DNA of 36,257 nucleotides from Flavobacteriaceae bacterium (GCA_024644745.1 JAHEHF010000019.1:1-36257), one strand, 5' to 3'. Shown: positions 25,612 to 34,203, counted from the first letter of the stretch. Made by a program: numbers and translations. The notes: generated by a model not told the origin, from the sequence alone.

Positions 25612-26676
25612 CTAAAGCTTTACAAGCCCCAGTCCAGCATTTTTTGATGGATAGAGTACTCCGTTCTTTAGGTCAAATAAATTGCTGAAAGGATCATCCA
25701 ACAGATCAAGATGCCCGTCAAGATCAGCATATTCAATATTTGGTCTGCTGAGGGCGAAATGCAACCCGGCGGAAATCCCCAGGGCACATTCATCAATACA
25801 TCCAACCATTACCTCCATTCCGGCGGCTTTGGCCACCGAGTTGATGTGTTGTGATTCCAGGATACCGCCAACTTTCATGATCTTAATATTAACCATATCA
25901 ATTAAGTTTCCGCTGGCCAACCTGAAGGCATCTTTCAGTGTTTTTATGCTCTCATCCGCCATAACGGGCACATCGATATTTTGGGTCACTTCACCTAGTT
26001 GCTCCTCTTTTCGCTGTTTTGTGGGCTGCTCAAGAATCTCAATTGCCGCACTTTTCGTTTGGGTTATAAATGCTATGGATTCTGCAGGTGAATATCCTTG
26101 ATTGGCATCAAAGCGGAGTTTAAAGTCATTCCCGTATTTTTCACGCATTTTCAATATTTTTTCAATATCCTCCTCTAAATCCAGTCCTCCCTTTAACTTG
26201 ATGATGCTGAAGCCTTTTTTCAAATAGTAATGCGTCTGTTCCAAAGTATTCTTTAATGGCAGGATGCCCAGGGTAATACTGGTCGGGATTTCATTTCTGT
26301 AACCTCCAATCAGTTGATACAAAGGTAATTTTGCTTTTCTCGCCATCAAATCGTATAAGGCAATGTCAACCATTGCCAGGGTTGACGAGGCATGGGGGCA
26401 CAATTGTTTTAACTGATGTGTTATCCGCGCGATCTGAAATGGAGTTTGTCCTTTGATCAGTCCGGTCACAACATTTTCAATATGATGAATTACATCTTCA
26501 GGTGTTTCGCCTGTGACTTCTTTATCAGGTGCAGCACATCCCCAACCAGTTATTCCCTTATTTGTCGATAATTTCAGGATGATGTTAGTGGTCTTACTCA
26601 CGGTTTCGTAAGCAATGGTATATGGAATGGCCAGAGGCATGTCTAACCTGAAATATTCGACATTCGTAATTTTCAT
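25612..26676 (-). CDS. Dipeptide epimerase (enolase superfamily)
   Basis: 354 residues, full length, muconate-lactonizing subgroup. Catalytic pattern: K160-x-K162 (IIKLKGG), metal ligands D190 (RFDANQGY), E216 (ILEQPTK) and D241 (VMADES), and the second acid/base K268 (KIMKVGG). D318-x-D320 (YADLDGH) matches the DxD motif that binds the free amino group of a dipeptide in L-Ala-D/L-Glu epimerases. This favours a dipeptide substrate over an N-acyl amino acid. Known members epimerise L-Ala-D-Glu from peptidoglycan or other dipeptides. It begins 1 bp after the creatininase gene stop, so it is in the operon. Note that the enolase-type DgcA of marine D-glutamate catabolism is an alternative relative. 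Confidence 0.9.
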   Translation of the reverse strand: MKITNVEYFRLDMPLAIPYTIAYETVSKTTNIILKLSTNKGITGWGCAAPDKEVTGETPEDVIHHIENVVTGLIKGQTPFQIARITHQLKQLCPHASSTLAMVDIALYDLMARKAKLPLYQLIGGYRNEIPTSITLGILPLKNTLEQTHYYLKKGFSIIKLKGGLDLEEDIEKILKMREKYGNDFKLRFDANQGYSPAESIAFITQTKSAAIEILEQPTKQRKEEQLGEVTQNIDVPVMADESIKTLKDAFRLASGNLIDMVNIKIMKVGGILESQHINSVAKAAGMEVMVGCIDECALGISAGLHFALSRPNIEYADLDGHLDLLDDPFSNLFDLKNGVLYPSKNAGLGLVKL

Positions 26677-26677
26677 C

Positions 26678-27499
26678 TTAGTATCTGTTTTGGTATAATT
26701 TGTCCAAGGGAGTATTTTTAACAGATTCTACAAATTCGGTCATTTTATGAATCATGATCTCCCACATTTTATGGCCTTTGTCTGCGGTTGCTTTCTGCGC
26801 ATTTCCCATGACACCAGATTTTGAGAGACGCTCAGTATGTGCATACCAGCTAACACCTCTTTCGGAGGTATAATCAAGGTATTCGTTGTCTAAATCCAGC
26901 GTGCCGTCCACGGCTTTGTCCATGTCAACTATTTCCGGCCTTATGGAAAGTGTTGTACTGGTTTCGATCTCTCCGGCGTGAATGTCATTTGGTGTTTCAA
27001 TCAGATTATACAAATCAACATCACTGGTTTCACCGGTCTCTACACAGACAAATATGCGAGCATCCCGATTGATCATCTGTGCTGCATAGGTTAAGGTGGG
27101 CACATTATCACCATGCCCGTTCAGGATAATTATTTTTTTGATCCCATTGTGTGCCAGGCTCATTCCAATATCATAAATTACAGAAGATAAGGCGTTATTG
27201 GTCACAGACAGTGTGCCTTTGAACTCACTGTGATGATAGGATACGCCATAAGGAATGGGTGGTAAAACAAAAGGCTTTGGATCCTGACAGGCCTCAGCTA
27301 CCCTTTGAGCCATATATACAGCATCAAAGTAATCCACATCCAGGGGCAAATGCGGACCATGTTGCTCAATGGCACCACAGGGCAGTATGGCAGTGTCCAC
27401 TTTTTTCAATCTTTCTTCAATTTCCGGCCAGGATAAGGTGGCCCACATGTATTCCGGATATAGTTCTTTATTTTTCATCAAATTTGTATTTGGTTTCAT
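26678..27499 (-). CDS. Creatininase family amidohydrolase
   Basis: 273 residues. Metal-binding signature AIEQHGPHLPLDVD holds E45, H47, H50 and D54; NGHGDN gives H129 and HAGEIETS gives E177, completing the two-metal site. Family enzymes hydrolyse cyclic or linear amides: creatinine, formyl-pyrimidines (ArfB) and the tail of the mycofactocin precursor (MftE). In this operon a peptide- or lactam-opening role is plausible, but not shown. The start at 27499 has a GAGGA element at a usable distance; ATG 27478 is the alternative. It overlaps the PP-loop gene by 32 bp. Confidence 0.93.
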   Translation of the reverse strand: MKPNTNLMKNKELYPEYMWATLSWPEIEERLKKVDTAILPCGAIEQHGPHLPLDVDYFDAVYMAQRVAEACQDPKPFVLPPIPYGVSYHHSEFKGTLSVTNNALSSVIYDIGMSLAHNGIKKIIILNGHGDNVPTLTYAAQMINRDARIFVCVETGETSDVDLYNLIETPNDIHAGEIETSTTLSIRPEIVDMDKAVDGTLDLDNEYLDYTSERGVSWYAHTERLSKSGVMGNAQKATADKGHKMWEIMIHKMTEFVESVKNTPLDKLYQNRY

Positions 27500-28979
27500 T
27501 TATAAATTCCTCAGTGATTTCCTTATCGACCCACCGGTTGTCAATTCTTTGAACAGCCCCGTCTGAATACGCATTTAAAATTTCTAACAAGGGTTTTCTG
27601 ACATATAAGGGTAAATCCTCCAGGTTACTTTTCTCCTGATCAAAACGAAGCTTCATAATTTCCTTATGCTCTTTTGCTGATTTCAGGGTAAATTCATTTT
27701 TTTCAATAAGATTTTTACTCAGCATCATAAAATACAGATGGGCTGCATCGCTACCAAGTTGTTTTACTGACTTTGAAGCCAATGCATTGAGGCCATTTTG
27801 AATTTGCAATTCGCTGTAACCACATTTTTCAGGGTCCTCATCAAGTGATTTGACCATGCCAATGATCCGTCTGCATTTTTCACATTTGCCGCAAGGATGC
27901 ATCCTTCCTTCAACTTCATGAGCGGCATGGCATGATACCTGCTGTTCCTGCAATTCAGGATAACGTTTGATCAGAATCTTCATGATCAGCAATTCTGAAA
28001 GACTTCTCAGGAGCGAAAACTGATAAATCTGCCATCCTTTGGCCCGGAAGTATCGGGTCATTGCATTGTCAAAATATTTACTTTGATCATAAAGCGCATT
28101 ATAATGACTTATGCCTTCGGTATTTCCTTTGACAGTAGTATCGTATTCGTCTCCTATCAAAATATTCCGTATGCCTTTTTTTCTTGCAACAGGAAGAACC
28201 CCAAACAGGAATACTGCAACGGTCCAAAGCCGCACCGGATATATGTCAGACCTGATGTTTTTGTAATTTTCTTTGATAAATGGGAACTGTTTCAGCATCC
28301 AGTTGAACAACCGGTCGCTGTTGCACCAGGGTTTGGAGGTATTGGGTTCAATTTCTTTATAATACCTGTGGGCGTTTACTGCAGTAAACCAGTGTCTTCC
28401 GGCCTCATTTATAAAAACAGGGTAGGGCACTCCAATTTCTTTGATGATACCATAGGTGAGCAGACTGTCTTTACCACCACTACTGAGTATAGCGTATCTG
28501 TCAGGATCGGTTTTGGCTTTTGTTTTATGTAATTTCAGGTCCTGGAACCGGGAATTGGTAAAAACGATGTTCGCCTGCGTATATCGTTCTCTTTTCTCAG
28601 CTCTTAAATTATCAAAAGGAGGCTTTAAAAACTCATTGTCAATAAGCAGTTTGTTGGTCAGGATTTCACGTGAGGTATTTTCCATCATGACCTTGATAAA
28701 CTGTTGATCCGTTTTGTCATAAAGACCATCGAACTCGATCGTATCGAAAAACAATCCATAGTTCAATGCCACTTGTGCCAGCATCATGGAAGCCAGATTG
28801 ACGTCTTCAGGATCTTTTCCGTTAAAGTAGGCCTTGTCATAGGAGTAGATCAATTCAAACGAGGCATCTTCGCCTGAAAATTTTTCAACATGGTAGGTCG
28901 CTTTAACCTTTCTTGGTTCTATGCTGATATCCCTGATCCAAAGTTTTTTTAGAACCTTAAATGATTCTAAGGAAATCAT
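27468..28979 (-). CDS. PP-loop ATP-pyrophosphatase, MurL-like
   Basis: 503 residues. The ATP signature SSGGKDS is at 166-172 of the N-type ATP pyrophosphatase (PP-loop) superfamily. Before it is a 160-residue domain with aromatic beta-strands (KATYHVEKFSGEDASFEL). Later pieces, GDEYDTT (276-282), SHYN...QSK (291-301) and SLLRSLSEL (322-330), recall the SNERSA, NHQWSKS and RPLSEL blocks I associate with MurL, the ATP-dependent UDP-MurNAc-L-Ala-L-Glu epimerase of Xanthomonas; that resemblance is from memory and needs a profile search. C350, C363, C366 and C369 form a probable zinc knuckle, as in QueC and related enzymes. The reaction would be adenylation of a carboxylate or amide. The start codon overlaps the DUF1611 stop by 4 bp. 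Confidence 0.8.
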   Translation of the reverse strand: MISLESFKVLKKLWIRDISIEPRKVKATYHVEKFSGEDASFELIYSYDKAYFNGKDPEDVNLASMMLAQVALNYGLFFDTIEFDGLYDKTDQQFIKVMMENTSREILTNKLLIDNEFLKPPFDNLRAEKRERYTQANIVFTNSRFQDLKLHKTKAKTDPDRYAILSSGGKDSLLTYGIIKEIGVPYPVFINEAGRHWFTAVNAHRYYKEIEPNTSKPWCNSDRLFNWMLKQFPFIKENYKNIRSDIYPVRLWTVAVFLFGVLPVARKKGIRNILIGDEYDTTVKGNTEGISHYNALYDQSKYFDNAMTRYFRAKGWQIYQFSLLRSLSELLIMKILIKRYPELQEQQVSCHAAHEVEGRMHPCGKCEKCRRIIGMVKSLDEDPEKCGYSELQIQNGLNALASKSVKQLGSDAAHLYFMMLSKNLIEKNEFTLKSAKEHKEIMKLRFDQEKSNLEDLPLYVRKPLLEILNAYSDGAVQRIDNRWVDKEITEEFINETKYKFDEK

Positions 28980-30046
28980 TGTACATACGATTTTAAAATT
29001 TCAACCAGTTCATCCGCTCCATATTCCAATACATCAAATGTTGGCAGTCCTGTTTCCTCTGTAATTTTTTTGCAGGCGGGTAAAATTTCATCTTTGGTCA
29101 TGTCTTCATGATTCAGCGTAACGGCGATGACCTTTTTGCCGGAAATTGTTTCAATGGCGTTGATCTGTTCTTTGATGGGGTGAAGCACATAACCGGGAAA
29201 CCCGTCGTATTCGAGACGTTTCGGGGCATGTTGGAGAATGACATAATCTGGTCGACCCGCGGCCAGAATTTCAAAACCACCGGGGTAAGCCGGATTCATA
29301 AGACTGCCCTGACCTTCGATTACAATAAGATCGGGGGATTCGTTTTTCCATGCCTCATGAACTGCATGTTCAATTTCACCTGATACAAAATCATTGATGC
29401 AGCTGTCCATGATCATGGAATATTTTGCACCCTGCATCCAAGCAGTCTGACCGGTTCCTACCATTTCCGCTTTGAGGCCGGCTTTTCGAAAAGCGTGTAC
29501 AAGAATCCAGGATGTAGTTCTTTTTCCAATTGCAGAATCAGTGCCAAGCAGGGCAATATTTAAACAATCCACTTCTTCAATTTTTCCGGTAAAAAAATGG
29601 AGTTGATCACGATCAGGTGTTCTTCGTACATCCCGAACACGGCAATTATTTGCCCTTGCAATCGCCATTAATGCTTCATCCTTGTATAAAAAGTCATGTA
29701 GTCCGCTATCTACATTCAATCCCATTTCCAGCGCATCTTTGATTACTTTTTTAGCTTCAATAGGAAGTCGTCCGCCGTCAGGAGCCAATCCAATGACCAG
29801 TGAAACAGGCCTTTTTTCAGCCCCAAGGCTCGATATGGCCTCTCTGAAATCTTTGAAAACCGGTATGCCGTAATTTTTCCCGTCAAGCACCATGCCGGCA
29901 TCCTGCCCCGCATATTTATGATCAAGTACTCCCACTATTTCATACCTCTCTGTGAACCGAACAAGTCCGTGAGCCGTTTTCCCTTCAGGGGTGTTGAACG
30001 CTCCATCACAGTACACAAGAGCTTTCCCGTCAATTGTTTCTTTCAT
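28976..30046 (-). CDS. DUF1611 family P-loop protein (DgcN-like)
   Basis: 356 residues, full length for DUF1611. An N-terminal Rossmann-like domain (1-about 140) is followed by a P-loop domain: GTDSAIGKRTTS (168-179), GTGQTAWMQG (197-206) and IEGQGSL (243-249), where the last reads like a Walker-B/switch region. The family includes DgcN, an acetyltransferase that acts on D-glutamate together with the enolase-superfamily racemase DgcA in a marine bacterium (from memory). That the operon also carries an enolase-superfamily epimerase agrees with such a partnership. It lies 3 bp after the PLP enzyme and overlaps the PP-loop gene by 4 bp. Confidence 0.87.
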   Translation of the reverse strand: MKETIDGKALVYCDGAFNTPEGKTAHGLVRFTERYEIVGVLDHKYAGQDAGMVLDGKNYGIPVFKDFREAISSLGAEKRPVSLVIGLAPDGGRLPIEAKKVIKDALEMGLNVDSGLHDFLYKDEALMAIARANNCRVRDVRRTPDRDQLHFFTGKIEEVDCLNIALLGTDSAIGKRTTSWILVHAFRKAGLKAEMVGTGQTAWMQGAKYSMIMDSCINDFVSGEIEHAVHEAWKNESPDLIVIEGQGSLMNPAYPGGFEILAAGRPDYVILQHAPKRLEYDGFPGYVLHPIKEQINAIETISGKKVIAVTLNHEDMTKDEILPACKKITEETGLPTFDVLEYGADELVEILKSYVQ

Positions 30047-30049
30047 TTT

Positions 30050-31111
30050 TTAATATTTTCCAGTAAGTATTGCTACATATCTGTCGTTGATAAGTTCCGT
30101 TTTTTCATGCCTCTGCAGTAAGGCAATCAAGCCTGCTGTTGAGGCTGGTAATATTCTGAATCCTTCATTTTTCAAAAGGAATTTACTCATCTCTTTCATT
30201 TTTTTATCGCTGATGTGATGTGCTTCCCCTCCTGTTTCATTAATGGCATAGAGGGCTTCATTACCATCAAAGCTATGCCAGTTGATCAGGGGCTCATTAA
30301 TGGCTGTTTCTTTCATTTTTTTTGGGTCGATGTCTGCACAGTGGGTCAGACCCATTTTAAAAGACATTACAATCGGATTTTTATAAGCGGAAGAACCAGC
30401 AACAAACATGGGCATTCTGGATGTTTTCCCTCTTTTGTAAAGACTTACAAATCCACGATAAACACCGGCAATCAAAGTCCCGTTTGAAACCGGTGCAGCA
30501 ATTATTTTTGGTGCATCACGTAATTGATCATAGATTTCATTGGCGATTTCCCCATAGGCAGCGATCTGCAGCGGTGTGTTTGCACCCCCGGGATTGGCAT
30601 CATACCATTCATTTTTCACAGCGAGCTTGCTCGATTCAGTCACAGCATCTTCATAGGTGCCAGCCAGTCTTATGATTTCTGCATCAAAATTCTCCATTTC
30701 TGTTATGCGATCCGTGTGATAGGATTCAGGAATAAAAATTTTACAATTTATTCCGGCCAGATAAGCAGCATAAGCCATGGCAACCCCATAATTTCCGCAA
30801 GTGGCGAGTGATACTGTATTGTAATCTCTTCGCAAGGCATCTTTTACCTGAGCAAAAGCGATGCGATCTTTTTGTGTGCCTGATGGATTTTCACCTTCAT
30901 ATTTAATGTACAATTGACGGATATTGAATTCCCTTTCGAGCCTTCGGGCTCTGTTAAGGGAGGTGTCTCCAATTTCAATCGACATAATATCTTCATAAGA
31001 CTCAACCCGGTCAACAATAGAAAGACTGGTGTCTTTTACCATATCACTCAATTGCTGCACTTCTTTGGTGATCTTTATGTTGGCCGATTTAACGTTGTCA
31101 AGAATGTTCAT
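30050..31111 (-). CDS. PLP-dependent enzyme, threonine-synthase-like (fold type II)
   Basis: 353 residues. The cofactor lysine is K81 in GENPSGTQKDRI; threonine synthases normally have NPTGSFKDR, so TQ replaces SF. ATCGNYGVAMAYAAYLAG (103-120) is the helix that follows the substrate-contact loop, and APVSNGTLIAGVYRG (206-220) is the glycine loop that binds the PLP phosphate. Fold-type-II enzymes do beta- or gamma-replacement and elimination, or serine/threonine dehydration or racemisation. With a dedicated operon and a second-site change, this is likely not the housekeeping threonine synthase. First gene of the operon: a -7 box lies about 22 bp upstream of the ATG. Confidence 0.87.
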   Translation of the reverse strand: MNILDNVKSANIKITKEVQQLSDMVKDTSLSIVDRVESYEDIMSIEIGDTSLNRARRLEREFNIRQLYIKYEGENPSGTQKDRIAFAQVKDALRRDYNTVSLATCGNYGVAMAYAAYLAGINCKIFIPESYHTDRITEMENFDAEIIRLAGTYEDAVTESSKLAVKNEWYDANPGGANTPLQIAAYGEIANEIYDQLRDAPKIIAAPVSNGTLIAGVYRGFVSLYKRGKTSRMPMFVAGSSAYKNPIVMSFKMGLTHCADIDPKKMKETAINEPLINWHSFDGNEALYAINETGGEAHHISDKKMKEMSKFLLKNEGFRILPASTAGLIALLQRHEKTELINDRYVAILTGKY

Positions 31112-31132
31112 TATTATCTAAATTATAATAGG

Positions 31133-31140
31133 CAAATGTA
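31133..31140 (-). promoter_or_regulatory. -7 box (TACATTTG) of the PLP-DUF1611-MurL-like operon
   Basis: An exact TAnnTTTG match on the minus strand, 21 bases before the PLP enzyme ATG, so the mRNA leader would be short. No TTG lies at 17-23 bp upstream; a CTG is 22 bp away. This would be the single promoter of the five- or six-gene unit. Confidence 0.45.
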
Positions 31141-31404
31141 TACGTTTTATGAATTCGTTTTTCAGTTGCATTTATATATTTCCAACAATCATAATCTTTT
31201 AATAAATTTTATGAATTGTAACTTTTGGTATTCATATAAATGTATTAAGAATCTTTGATCCTAAAGGAAGATTGTCTCAATAATCTTTTATTTAAAATTG
31301 CCTGGTAAGAACTGTATTCATGTCAATATTGATCAAATCCCATTATGGAATTTAAGTTTTATAAAATTCTGTCATACAGGATGTTAATGATGTTATTCCT
31401 TATG

Positions 31405-31422
31405 CCTTGACCTGAATCAAGG
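31405..31422 (-). terminator. Hairpin downstream of GH9 gene
   Basis: CCTTGA-CCTGAA-TCAAGG is a perfect 6-bp inverted repeat, 16 bp past the GH9 stop. It lacks a following U-run on the minus strand, so it is a tentative terminator or 3'-end stabiliser. Confidence 0.3.
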
Positions 31423-31438
31423 GCCCTTCATTTTTCCA

Positions 31439-33250
31439 TTATTTATTTTCAGCGGCCCAGCTTGCAAACATCAATATCGCTCCGGCAGTGCCGTCCATTG
31501 TGGGTTCGTTTGTGGAATAATCACCATGATCATCATGATATACGACGTGCTTGTTTTGGAAAGATGCATATTCATCTTCTTCGGCCAATGCTATACCCAG
31601 AAGGGAATTAAAAATATCAGTGTAAACGGGTCCGTCAACCAAACCTCCCACCACTTCCTTTTTTGTCAATGCCCAGGTGCTGGTATGCACATCAACCGGG
31701 TAATCTCCATTTTCGGGAAATCCTGTGATCATTGAAGTCCCCCAGGGGTTTCTTCCCAATAGCCAATCACGTTGCTCAAGCAAAAAAGAATGATATTGTT
31801 TGTCATCTGTCATTTTTTCATAAAGGATAATTTGAGAAATCAGCCCCGTTACAAGATTATTGGAACACCAAATAAAAGGAACTCCTATGTGATAAGGGCT
31901 ATTTGCAGCCTTCATGGCCATTTTAATTTCTTCTTCGTAATAAGATGACAGTGTTTTTTTGAAATCTTCATCAGCCACTTCATACAGGGAATAATGTCCG
32001 GCATTTATAAAGGGATAAAGCTCATAATGCCCAATTGCCGCGTTCTGATCAAATCTCTTGATCCAGGAAGGTTCTGCATCAGCCATTCTTGCATAATGCA
32101 TGGCTTCGTTCAGATAGCGTTTTTCACCTGTAACTTTATATAATTCGGCAGCTCCCCATTCCATATCATCGGCCCAGGTTATTTCGTTGTAACGATAAGG
32201 AGCCTTAAAGGAGTTTCCCTGCTGGTATCCTTCTTTATCCCTGCCAAGTTGATACAGTGTTTTGGCTGCTTCAAGACATTTATTTGCGAAAACTTCGTCT
32301 TTTTGTTTTTCTTTCCAGATTCTTGCGGCCAGAGCCATGGCAGCAGCCGAGCGCCCAGCGAGATTTGCCACTCCTGTTGCCTTGCTTTTGTATTTATTCA
32401 GTCCTTGGGGTTTTCCATCGGCAAAATAGGCTACACGATAGCTGTTCGGACCCCATCCATAATCAGACTTGTCCTTGTCAGGGTACTTATAACCAATGTG
32501 GTCTCGATCGTCGGCCACCTGGTGAATGAGGTCTTCAGGACCGGTGTGTAATTTGAAGATCCATTCCAATCCCCATTTGGCTTCGTCCAGAACATCCGGT
32601 ATTCCGTTGGCTCCCGGTTTTCCAAAAGCATCGACCTTATCTCCGAAACTATTGGGGTACATCTCATATGCCAGCAGCATGTGGGCAGTGGCATAACTGC
32701 TCGTAATAAGATATTTCAACATGTCGCCTGCATCATGCCATCCACCTGTAGCCTCAACAAAAACAGAGTCGGGTACTGCTGTGCCATACATGGCCACCCC
32801 GTCATGCTGGTGGCAGTGGGTATCAAAAAAAGGATTGTAACCACATCGTTGTTGCTGCATAAATTCGAGCAATCGGTCGGCCTGATGGTCATAGGCTGTA
32901 TCCGAAATATCAAAACTCACAGATTTGCTTTTTGTCTTTTCACTCTGAAGATAATAACGGCCTTCCTTTCTGGTCTCTGAAAAATCTATCGTGTAATAAT
33001 ATTCGAAAGAGCCCCAGCCTTTTTCTTTAATCGGATTTGCTTCTATTGATTGCACAGTTTTTCCGTTTGTTGCGTCTATTAAATTTAATGTTTCTTTCAC
33101 TGAAGATTTGGAAAATACAATCGCTGTTTTGCTGTCTGCCGGCTGATATCCCATTTGATTGACCCTAATGAAAATCGTGTCATTTTCCTGGGCAGTTGCA
33201 GCGATCGATGAAATGGTGAAGGCAAGAAAAAAGAATAGTGTTTTTTTCAT
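31439..33250 (-). CDS. Glycoside hydrolase family 9 with N-terminal Ig-like (CelD_N) domain
   Basis: 603 residues from ATG 33250, chosen because it gives a clean signal peptide ending ATAQ; an earlier ATG at 33277 lies inside the preceding gene. Residues about 24-115 are the CelD_N Ig-like domain (IFIRVNQMGYQP). The GH9 catalytic (alpha/alpha)6 barrel follows, with catalytic D173 and D176 (WHDAGD), PDVLDEAKWGLEW, AGRSAAAMALAARIW, RDWLLGRNPWGTSM and the acid E582 (NEPTMDG). GH9 enzymes are inverting endoglucanases, cellobiohydrolases or exo-glucosaminidases. Because a deacetylase gene precedes it by 1 bp, a chitosan-oligosaccharide or glucosaminide substrate is worth considering besides beta-glucan. 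Confidence 0.94.
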   Translation of the reverse strand: MKKTLFFFLAFTISSIAATAQENDTIFIRVNQMGYQPADSKTAIVFSKSSVKETLNLIDATNGKTVQSIEANPIKEKGWGSFEYYYTIDFSETRKEGRYYLQSEKTKSKSVSFDISDTAYDHQADRLLEFMQQQRCGYNPFFDTHCHQHDGVAMYGTAVPDSVFVEATGGWHDAGDMLKYLITSSYATAHMLLAYEMYPNSFGDKVDAFGKPGANGIPDVLDEAKWGLEWIFKLHTGPEDLIHQVADDRDHIGYKYPDKDKSDYGWGPNSYRVAYFADGKPQGLNKYKSKATGVANLAGRSAAAMALAARIWKEKQKDEVFANKCLEAAKTLYQLGRDKEGYQQGNSFKAPYRYNEITWADDMEWGAAELYKVTGEKRYLNEAMHYARMADAEPSWIKRFDQNAAIGHYELYPFINAGHYSLYEVADEDFKKTLSSYYEEEIKMAMKAANSPYHIGVPFIWCSNNLVTGLISQIILYEKMTDDKQYHSFLLEQRDWLLGRNPWGTSMITGFPENGDYPVDVHTSTWALTKKEVVGGLVDGPVYTDIFNSLLGIALAEEDEYASFQNKHVVYHDDHGDYSTNEPTMDGTAGAILMFASWAAENK

Positions 33251-33251
33251 A

Positions 33252-34061
33252 TTAGTGATGCTTTTTGAGTAAGACATTAATTTTTTGAAATTCGTAACCT
33301 TTGTTTTTTAAGTCCCTGATCAGGGTATCAAGTTTGTCATAAAATTTGTCGCTACGGTCAGGATGCGTGCCAATATGACTCAATAAAATAAAACCATTCA
33401 GACCTGCTTCCTGGCTTTTTTCGTAATTGAGGATGCTATTGTAAATTTCTTGACTGCTCCGATAATTCTTCATTTCAGGGACCGTATAGTCAGCGTGAGA
33501 CAAGGTTCCATGGGTGAGGTTTACAAGTTGCAGGCCCATATCTTTTGTCCAGGAACTGATGCTTTCATTGTACCATTCATAGGGAGGCAGAAAATAGACT
33601 GCCTTATCTTTTGAAATACCAAATGCTTTCATTTTGGAGTAATTGGCCTTGAGATCTTCAACAAACTCTTTTTTTGTAACCAATAAGCTGTCGCGTTTGT
33701 TCCAGTCGCAATACAGCAAATGCTTATCAGAATGTGCTCCAAGATAATGCTTGCGTCTTACCAGCGACTCAATTAGGGTTTTATTTGCCGGATTAGCATA
33801 AAAATCTCCTGTAAAGAAAAATGAAGCTTTTATGTGCTGCTGATCAAGAACCGATAAAATATGTTCACCTCCGTCAGCAAAGTCCCCGCCTGTAAAAACC
33901 AGGGCCAATTCTTTTTTGTTCTTGTCCCCCCGAACGATAGCTCCCTGTTCATATTCAAATTTTGGATTTTGCGATTGGCAAAGATTCAGACAGCATGAAT
34001 TGAAACTTAAAAAAGCAACCAGCACGACGTTCGAAAACAAAGGGTGTTTTTTACAAAACAT
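33252..34061 (-). CDS. Polysaccharide deacetylase-like (CE4/NodB) protein, divergent
   Basis: 269 residues with an N-terminal export signal of uncertain type (cysteines 23, 24 and 28 make a lipoprotein possible). The fold follows NodB order: LALVFTGGDFADGG (52-65) replaces the usual TFDDGP, ASFFFTGDF is the second strand, AHSDKH supplies H110 and H114 of the HxxxH metal site, and LPPYEWYN stands for the R-x-x-PY motif. The metal histidines are kept, but the acidic residue pattern of motif 1 is altered, so either the site has been re-arranged in a subfamily or the catalytic base is different. Directly upstream of GH9, suggesting removal of N-acetyl groups before glycoside cleavage. Confidence 0.85.
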   Translation of the reverse strand: MFCKKHPLFSNVVLVAFLSFNSCCLNLCQSQNPKFEYEQGAIVRGDKNKKELALVFTGGDFADGGEHILSVLDQQHIKASFFFTGDFYANPANKTLIESLVRRKHYLGAHSDKHLLYCDWNKRDSLLVTKKEFVEDLKANYSKMKAFGISKDKAVYFLPPYEWYNESISSWTKDMGLQLVNLTHGTLSHADYTVPEMKNYRSSQEIYNSILNYEKSQEAGLNGFILLSHIGTHPDRSDKFYDKLDTLIRDLKNKGYEFQKINVLLKKHH

Positions 34062-34203
34062 GGGTCCAAATTATAGCCGTAAGACATATGATCGACCACC
34101 TACCAATGAAACCGTGAGAAGGTTAGATCGGGCTGCGGTTCCTAAGGAAGTACTAATCTAAGCATTATTTTTTTGAAACTCAATGGCTCTTTCAGCCTAT
34201 CGC

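Larger units (their letters stand above)
31112..31438. other. Intergenic region between GH9 stop and PLP enzyme start
   Basis: 327 A/T-rich bases with no convincing coding sequence. It holds the -7 box of the epimerase operon at one end and the hairpin after GH9 at the other. The middle (about 31145-31400) shows nothing I can identify. Confidence 0.5.

Noticed and set aside
30914-31258. Plus-strand reading frame of 114 codons across the operon start
   Set aside because: It is antisense to the PLP gene, starts within it, has no recognisable domain and shows no start-site signal.
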